5,853 nucleotides of DNA from an uncultured Verrucomicrobiota bacterium (lineage in GTDB: Bacteria; Verrucomicrobiota; Verrucomicrobiae; Opitutales; Opitutaceae): positions 1 to 5,853 of the forward strand of contig CAMLNJ010000220.1 in assembly GCA_946481225.1 (NCBI GenBank), read 5' to 3'. The position numbers and the translations under genes were made by a program. Below the pieces are notes generated by a model. That model was not told the DNA's origin, made no database searches, and worked only from the letters and a program-made list of their open reading frames with translations. Of this stretch, positions 1-5,853 are shown one piece after another. Numbering within the stretch: position 1 is the first letter of the stretch; the number at the start of each line of letters is the position of its first letter.

Positions 1-65
1 GGGGAGGTCGAGACGTGTCGGGCGTTGCCGTGGAGCGCGAGTTGGTTTCGTTGGCCGGATCATGA
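1..65 (+). CDS. Possible 3' end of an upstream gene (partial, unidentified)
   Basis: Reading from base 3, the third plus-strand frame is open and gives about 20 residues (ending VERELVSLAGS) before a TGA at 63-65. That TGA overlaps the ATG of the next gene in an ATGA junction, a common arrangement for translationally coupled genes. The next gene has no clear Shine-Dalgarno sequence, which fits coupling. The fragment is too short to identify, and all three plus-strand frames are open across it, so it may not be coding. The ATGA geometry is seen directly; the gene is inference. Confidence 0.3.
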   Translation, partial: GGRDVSGVAVERELVSLAGS

Positions 66-802
66 AGAAACTTCTCAAGGTTCTGGCGGCGCTGTTGTTG
101 CTCGGCGTGATCGCGATGGTGGTGGTCGGCTTTTTTTTCCTGGGTCCGGTCGTGACCAAAACGGTGAACACCGTGGGCCCAAAGGTCACGGGCACGAAGG
201 TGGAGCTCGATGGCGCGAAGGTTATGCCACTGACCGGCGGGGCGACTTTGACCGGACTATTCGTGGGCAATCCGGAGGGCTGGACGGGCGACAAGGCGTT
301 TTACCTCGGCGAGGTGCGCGCGAGCGTGCAGCCGACTTCGTTGCTCGGCGACCACATCGTGGTGAACGAGGTCTACATCGATGGGCCTGAATTTGTTTAC
401 GAAAGGAGGCTCCTCGGGGGCAGCAACATCGACGCGTTGTTGAAGCAGATCGAGGAGAACACGGGCGGCGGGAAGACGCCGCCGACGACGACCGAGCCGG
501 ACGGCGAAGTGAAGAAGCCGCTGAAGTTTGCGATCAAGTCCTTCGAGCTGAAGAACGTGAAGGCGTCCATCATCGTGGCGGGCAAAACGGTGACCGTGCT
601 GCTGCCGCCGATCACGATCACGGATCTCGGCGTGGCGGAGGGCGGCATCACGGCGGATCAGGTGGCTGCGAAGGTGCTTCAGCGCGTCTTGACGCAGCTC
701 GGCGTGGCGGCGGCGGGCGTCGTGAAGGACGTGGGCGGCGCGGCGCTGGAGGGCGGCAAGGAGGGTGCCAAAGGTGCGTTGAACAGGCTGCTGGGGAAGT
801 AG
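62..802 (+). CDS. Membrane-anchored AsmA-like envelope protein (hypothetical)
   Basis: This is a 246-residue protein of unknown function with an AsmA/DUF748-like look. The N-terminus is a classic signal anchor: a basic start (MKKLLK) and a hydrophobic stretch over residues 7-30, which puts the rest in the periplasm. Residues about 45-112 form alternating beta-type segments that include VNEVYIDGPEFVYE, then a short helix-like stretch (SNIDALLKQIEE, 121-132). A Gly/Pro/Thr-rich linker lies at about 135-150. A second beta segment of the same kind (IKSFELKNVKASI, then LPPITITDLG) covers 154-190. The 'i..v.idgp.' and 'i..felkn..' patterns are typical of AsmA-like proteins linked to outer-membrane or lipid homeostasis, but this one is far shorter than full AsmA. 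The C-terminus (about 198-246) is Ala/Gly/Lys-rich and probably helical. The start was chosen for the signal anchor; no Shine-Dalgarno sequence is evident. The gene is convergent with the GT-C gene, 25 bp away. The coding call is secure; the family call is moderate. Confidence 0.85.
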   Translation: MKKLLKVLAALLLLGVIAMVVVGFFFLGPVVTKTVNTVGPKVTGTKVELDGAKVMPLTGGATLTGLFVGNPEGWTGDKAFYLGEVRASVQPTSLLGDHIVVNEVYIDGPEFVYERRLLGGSNIDALLKQIEENTGGGKTPPTTTEPDGEVKKPLKFAIKSFELKNVKASIIVAGKTVTVLLPPITITDLGVAEGGITADQVAAKVLQRVLTQLGVAAAGVVKDVGGAALEGGKEGAKGALNRLLGK

Positions 803-827
803 GCGGGGGGACCGGTCGTCGCCGGGT

Positions 828-3446
828 TTAGCGGCCGGGGGCTTCGCGCAGGGGCATGCCGCCGGCGAAGCGGGCACGGTAGGTTTTCAAGCGCTCGATC
901 ATGGCGGCGTCGCCGCCTTGCCGGGCCGCGGCGAGGGCTTGGTCGACGAGGCCGAGGGCGTCGGCGAAATTGCCCGCTTCGGCGCAGGCCGCGGCCAGAA
1001 CGATGGTCTCGCGCAGGGTGAGGCTCTGGCCGGTGGCGGTGAGGCCGCTCATGAGGCGGAGCGCGGCGGCGCCGTCGCGCACGGAGAGTTCCTCCGAGGT
1101 GGATAGGAGCCAGGCGAGATCGGTGGTGAGATCGCGGTCGTGGGGCGTCGCCTCGGACGCGGCGCGGAGCGTTTCGGCGGCTTCGCGGGCGCGGCCGGAG
1201 GCGGCGAGACCGCGACCGACGGCGGCGAGGATTTCTCCGCGTTCGCGGGGCGGCAGCGAGGCGGCGAGGGTCCGGGCTTCGTCGAGGCGGCCGTTGCGGG
1301 CGAGGGAAAGGCCCAGGCGGTGGGCGGTTTCGACACGGGTGGAGTCGAGCGCCCAGGAGCGCAGGTAGGCGTCGAGCGCCTCTTTGGGGTGGTTGTCGTC
1401 GTCGAGGTAACGGCCGAGGTGGAGGTGGGCCTCGGCGGAGCTTTGATCGGGGCGAACCTCGAAGATCAGGACCCAGTGGCCGGCCTGGGCGAGGTCGGGC
1501 AGCATGGTGTAATGCAGGGGGCGCAGCCACTCGGGGATGTTGCGCGTGCTGAGAAGGGAGCTGACGAAGCAGTCGTCGGTTTTGGCTTCGACGGGGCGCC
1601 CATGGTGAAGGCGGGCGTAGGGCTGGGCGAAGGAGTCCCAGGAGAAGATGACGATGTGGGTGACGGCGTGGTCGCGGCAGATCTTCAAGGCCTCCGCCTC
1701 GCTTTGCGCGCCGTAGAGGGCGCCGACGGTTTTGAGTCCGGCGAGGTTTTCCCAGTAGAGCGTGCCGACGCCCTGGGTGTCGCCGTAGAAGGCGAGCGAG
1801 GTGGTGGTGGTGGGGCCGCTGACGATGTTGACGGCTTTGGGGCCGGCGGTGGCGCGGAGTTTCCACGCGACGTCGCGCATGACGAGAGAGATCGCCTCCT
1901 CGGCGGCGATGGCGGGCTTGTTGTTCCAGGAGGGGATCGAGCGAAGCGGGAAGGGCAGGAGGCCGAGGAGCAGGAAAACCGCGCCGGAGGCCGTCGCGAG
2001 TCGGGAGGGTCGCGCCGGGGCGGCGCGCCAGATCGCGAGCCACGCGACGGGCAGGGCTAGCCAGAGGGCCTGCGTGACGCCGAGCCAGCGGATTTGCAGA
2101 AACGACAGTGCGCTGAGGGGAAGCGCGGCGCCGATGGCGAGGATGAGCAGGGGCGCGCCGGGAGCGTGGCGGTGGCGGAAAAGATACCAGGCGGCGGGCA
2201 GGGCGAGGAGCGGCCAGACGGCGATGGTGGCGAAGCGTTCGCTCCATGAGGCGCCGGCGAGGGATGCGGCGAGCGAGCGGAACTCGAGGATATAGCCTTC
2301 GTGGAGATTCCACAGGAAGGTGTCGCGCACGTAGAAGAATTTCGAGCCGGTCGCGAGGATCGCGAGCGGAAGCGCGCAAAGCGCGAGCGTGGCGGCGAAC
2401 GCGAGGAGGCGATCGCGCGGCGCGGCGGCGAAGCGGCCGCCTTGGATCCAGGAGCAGAGGCGGGCGAGGAGTTCGCCGCCGCCCCACCAGGCGAGCGCGT
2501 AGAGCGGGTGGTTGACCTCCAGCCGCCAGCCGAAGTGCGACGGGGCGTATTCGAGGAGGTAAAACGCGAGGCTGCCGAGGGCGCCGGCGGAGCCCCAGAC
2601 GCGCCAGAGCCCGGGGGAGTATTCCGAGTCCGCGGGGGCGCGTCGCATCTGCCAGGCGACGCCGAGGGCGCCGAGGGCGATGCCGGCGAAGGCCGGAATG
2701 ACGGTGGCGGCGCTCACCCACAGGCCGGCGGCGCCGAGGAGGCCGGAGCAGATCATCCAGCGCCGGGCGGAGCGACGGGAGGGGCGAAGGCGAGGGCCGG
2801 CGGCGGGATCGTCGGGACCGGCTTCGGTGGCGCCTGCGCCCGCGGCCATGGCTGCGAGCACGCAGCCGAGGGCGAGGCAGGTGACGATGCCGTGGTGGTC
2901 GGCCTCGCCGGGATGGAAGAACTGGTCGAGCGATCCGAGCGTGGAGAGGCCGAGGCCGAGGCAGCCGCCGACGAGGGCGCCCCAGCGGCGGGCGGCGGCG
3001 AGGGCGAAGGAGAGGACAAAGGCGGCCTGCATGAGCGGGCCGATCACGAGGGCGGCTTGTTGCACGCAGGCGAGGGTCTCGAGGCCGCTGCCGAAGTGGA
3101 TGAGCCAGGCGAGGCCGGCGAGGGCCCACATCAGGCCGGAGCTCCAGTGGACCTCGCGTCCGAGCGGGGCGTTGTCGCGGGTCGACTCGCGGACGCGCCA
3201 GTCGCCGGAGCGAAGCATGGACTCCGTGTGCATCACCCACCAGTGGGAGTCGGCCGATGCGATCGGGTAGATGGCCTGGCGCGGATGCACGTCGGGGATG
3301 GCGGCCAGCTCGGCGGGCATGGACGCGGCCTTGGCGGCGAAGCGGAAATACTCGATGCGGACGACGGCGTAGCCGGCGACGAAGCCGAGGCCGAGGACGA
3401 GGCAAAGGACGAAGAAGAAGCGTTCGTAACGGCGAAACATGGACAT
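828..3446 (-). CDS. Multi-pass GT-C/STT3-like membrane protein with C-terminal TPR repeats
   Basis: This is a protein of about 872 residues. TM1 lies at about 10-28, followed by an external loop with D66 (SADSHWW) and PLGREVHWSS (94-103). About 12 further hydrophobic segments run to about residue 502, with a second loop motif HPGEADHHG (178-186). An Asp in the first loop and an acidic D/E-x-D-type motif in a later loop are hallmarks of GT-C enzymes of the STT3/PglB oligosaccharyltransferase type, which transfer sugars from polyprenyl lipid carriers at the outer face of the inner membrane. Residues about 503-668 form a soluble, probably periplasmic domain (NIVSGPTTTTSLAFYGDTQG). No STT3 WWDYG signature is present. 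Residues about 669-868 are TPR repeats ending in a module (DLAWLLSTS, then SVRDGAAALRL) that I recognise from many planctomycete and verrucomicrobial proteins. The ATG at 3446 directly precedes the TM1 anchor. A longer reading to a TTG at 3551 adds 35 Pro/Arg/Gly-rich residues and looks like translated spacer; ATG 3440 is a second choice. Substrate unknown. Coding is certain; the GT-C role is inferred. Confidence 0.82.
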   Translation of the reverse strand: MSMFRRYERFFFVLCLVLGLGFVAGYAVVRIEYFRFAAKAASMPAELAAIPDVHPRQAIYPIASADSHWWVMHTESMLRSGDWRVRESTRDNAPLGREVHWSSGLMWALAGLAWLIHFGSGLETLACVQQAALVIGPLMQAAFVLSFALAAARRWGALVGGCLGLGLSTLGSLDQFFHPGEADHHGIVTCLALGCVLAAMAAGAGATEAGPDDPAAGPRLRPSRRSARRWMICSGLLGAAGLWVSAATVIPAFAGIALGALGVAWQMRRAPADSEYSPGLWRVWGSAGALGSLAFYLLEYAPSHFGWRLEVNHPLYALAWWGGGELLARLCSWIQGGRFAAAPRDRLLAFAATLALCALPLAILATGSKFFYVRDTFLWNLHEGYILEFRSLAASLAGASWSERFATIAVWPLLALPAAWYLFRHRHAPGAPLLILAIGAALPLSALSFLQIRWLGVTQALWLALPVAWLAIWRAAPARPSRLATASGAVFLLLGLLPFPLRSIPSWNNKPAIAAEEAISLVMRDVAWKLRATAGPKAVNIVSGPTTTTSLAFYGDTQGVGTLYWENLAGLKTVGALYGAQSEAEALKICRDHAVTHIVIFSWDSFAQPYARLHHGRPVEAKTDDCFVSSLLSTRNIPEWLRPLHYTMLPDLAQAGHWVLIFEVRPDQSSAEAHLHLGRYLDDDNHPKEALDAYLRSWALDSTRVETAHRLGLSLARNGRLDEARTLAASLPPRERGEILAAVGRGLAASGRAREAAETLRAASEATPHDRDLTTDLAWLLSTSEELSVRDGAAALRLMSGLTATGQSLTLRETIVLAAACAEAGNFADALGLVDQALAAARQGGDAAMIERLKTYRARFAGGMPLREAPGR

Positions 3447-3547
3447 GGGGTGCGCCTGGAGATGTCCGCCCACGGTGGCGTCCGGCGGATGCGCGACGAG
3501 GGCAAAGTGCCCCCCGGGCGGGGCGCGCGAACGAGGCCGAAACGCGA

Positions 3548-4210
3548 TCAAGCCTTCGGCGGAGGCGTGTCGACGAAGGGCGTGGTGCGCCAGTCGAAGC
3601 GGAGGGAGAGCAGGCGCACGGCGAACGTGACGCCGATGGCGAGGAAAGCCGCGGGCTGGGCCGCGACGCCGAGGAGCTGTCCGGCGACGACGAAGACGAC
3701 GCTGCCGAGGAAGGCGACGAGGACGTAGAATTGACCGGGCTTGAAGACGAGGGGCTCCTCGCGGACGAGGATGTCGCGCAGGATGCCGCCGCCGGCGGCG
3801 TTGAGCACGCCGACGAGCAGGGCGGCGGGCACGGCGAGCTCGGCGCCGAGGGCTTTTTGCGTGCCGAAGGCGGCGTAGGCGCCGAGACCGAGCGCGTCGA
3901 GGACGGCGATGAGCCGGCCGAAGCGTTGCACGCGTTCGCGGAGGAGGACGCCGACGCCGGCGGCGATGGCGACGATCTGGAGGTAACGGGCGTCGAGGAA
4001 GGCGGCGGGCGGGCCCGATTGGATGAAAAGACCGTCGCGGAGCAGGCCGCCGCCGAGACCGGAGATGAGGGCGAGGAAGAAGACGCCGACGATGTCGTAA
4101 CGGCGACGGACGGCGGCAAGCGCGCCGGTGAGGGCGAAGGCCGCGGTGGCGAGGAGGTCGAAGCCGATGGGGAGGTCGAACTGGCCCTGGAGCATCGGCG
4201 ATGAAGTCAT
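3548..4210 (-). CDS. TRIC/UPF0126 family membrane channel (YadS/YicG-like)
   Basis: This is a 220-residue integral membrane protein with about seven hydrophobic segments, the usual size and layout of the bacterial TRIC (UPF0126, glycine transporter family) proteins. The family is built from two repeated three-helix units, each with a glycine-rich kinked helix ending in Arg-Asp. Both are visible: GGGLLRD at residues 53-59 and GGGILRD at 140-146. Prokaryotic TRIC proteins form trimeric cation-permeable channels; E. coli YadS and YicG are relatives, and a glycine-transport role has been proposed for some members. The substrate here is unknown. I chose ATG 4210 (MTSSPM). A GTG at 4282 would add 24 residues encoded by the hairpin-rich spacer and is unlikely; ATG 4195 is an alternative. 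None has a clear Shine-Dalgarno sequence, and a 9-bp hairpin lies just upstream. The gene lies 102 bp downstream of the fumarase gene and 101 bp upstream of the GT-C gene, all on the same strand. Confidence 0.9.
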   Translation of the reverse strand: MTSSPMLQGQFDLPIGFDLLATAAFALTGALAAVRRRYDIVGVFFLALISGLGGGLLRDGLFIQSGPPAAFLDARYLQIVAIAAGVGVLLRERVQRFGRLIAVLDALGLGAYAAFGTQKALGAELAVPAALLVGVLNAAGGGILRDILVREEPLVFKPGQFYVLVAFLGSVVFVVAGQLLGVAAQPAAFLAIGVTFAVRLLSLRFDWRTTPFVDTPPPKA

Positions 4211-4216
4211 GTGTGG

Positions 4217-4261
4217 CCGCGGGCGTGTCGCCCGCGGGGCGCGAGACGATTCGCCGCGCCC
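4217..4261. repeat. Two adjacent GC-rich inverted repeats upstream of the TRIC gene
   Basis: Bases 4217-4225 (CCGCGGGCG) and 4229-4237 (CGCCCGCGG) form a perfect 9-bp stem with a 3-base loop. A second perfect 7-bp stem pairs 4237-4243 (GGGCGCG) with 4255-4261 (CGCGCCC) across an 11-base loop. The stems share base 4237, so they nearly abut. Neither is followed by a T-run on either strand, so they are not standard intrinsic terminators. The first lies 6 bases upstream of the TRIC ATG and could limit ribosome access. A REP-like dispersed element is another possibility. Confidence 0.55.
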
Positions 4262-4281
4262 TTGGTTTTCTTTGGCGAACA

Positions 4282-4300
4282 CACGGCCGGCACGGCCGTG
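4282..4300. repeat. GC-rich hairpin after the fumarase gene
   Basis: Bases 4282-4289 (CACGGCCG) and 4293-4300 (CGGCCGTG) form a perfect 8-bp stem with a 3-base loop. It begins 12 bases past the fumarase TAA in the direction of transcription. It could stabilise the 3' end of the fumarase mRNA or help end transcription, but no U-tract follows it on the minus strand, so a classical rho-independent terminator is not supported. It may belong to the same dispersed element as the two hairpins to its left. Confidence 0.5.
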
Positions 4301-4312
4301 GCTACACGGAAG

Positions 4313-5853
<1,541 letters not shown>

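Noticed and set aside
25..390. Plus-strand open frame of 121 codons overlapping the AsmA-like gene
   Set aside because: Its product is Gly/Arg/His-rich and shapeless, while the overlapping frame gives a clean signal anchor and ordered beta-type segments.
803..827. Possible bidirectional terminator between the convergent genes
   Set aside because: The only pairing (ACCGG at 811-815 with CCGGGT at 822-827) is short, needs a bulge and has no T-run on either side.
1140..2060. Plus-strand open frame of 306 codons
   Set aside because: It is antisense to the soluble and TPR part of the GT-C gene, is Gly/Val/Glu-rich and has no recognisable motifs.
2301..3728. Plus-strand open frame of 475 codons
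   Set aside because: It is antisense to the GT-C and TRIC genes and its product is Gly/Ala/Glu/Arg low complexity, as expected opposite a GC-rich gene.
679..4119. A minus-strand open frame of 1146 codons spanning the GT-C gene and most of the TRIC gene
   Set aside because: Its product is almost entirely Arg/Pro/Ser/Ala with no domain pattern. It is a GC-bias shadow of the real genes on the same strand, which show membrane segments and family motifs.
3257..4204. Plus-strand open frame of 315 codons, rich in Asp/Glu/Gly
   Set aside because: The acidic repeats are the complement of Ala/Leu/Val-rich membrane helices in the TRIC gene; no start context or family is seen.
4282..4300. Intrinsic terminator of the fumarase gene
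   Set aside because: The stem is perfect but no U-tract follows in the direction of transcription, so it is listed only as a hairpin.

Overview
The window is very GC-rich and comes from a Gram-negative-type bacterium. I infer the Verrucomicrobiota, probably the Opitutaceae. The reasons are the GC-rich codon use, a PVC-type TPR tail on a large membrane protein, an AsmA-like envelope protein, a class I fumarase, and an intergenic spacer made of GC-rich hairpins. This placement is a judgement from sequence style, not a database result.

Layout: the left end (1-65) may hold the last codons of a plus-strand gene whose TGA overlaps the next ATG. A small membrane-anchored AsmA-like protein follows on the plus strand (62-802). 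It is convergent, 25 bp apart, with a minus-strand block that fills the rest of the window. In transcription order (right to left) that block is: a class I [4Fe-4S] fumarate hydratase cut by the right edge (4313-5853); a 102 bp spacer holding three GC-rich hairpins; a TRIC/UPF0126 family membrane channel (3548-4210); a 101 bp spacer; and a large multi-pass protein that looks like a divergent STT3/GT-C glycosyltransferase fused to C-terminal TPRs (828-3446).

The fumarase is a TCA-cycle enzyme and the other genes are envelope proteins. Nothing shows that they work in one pathway. The minus-strand trio may be co-transcribed in part, but its spacers of about 100 bp and the hairpins after the fumarase argue against a tight operon. 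There are no RNA genes, insertion sequences, CRISPR arrays or phage genes in view. No stretch longer than about 100 bp lacks a gene. The least ordinary items are the GT-C/TPR fusion and the hairpin-rich spacer; I see no convincing new defence or mobile system.
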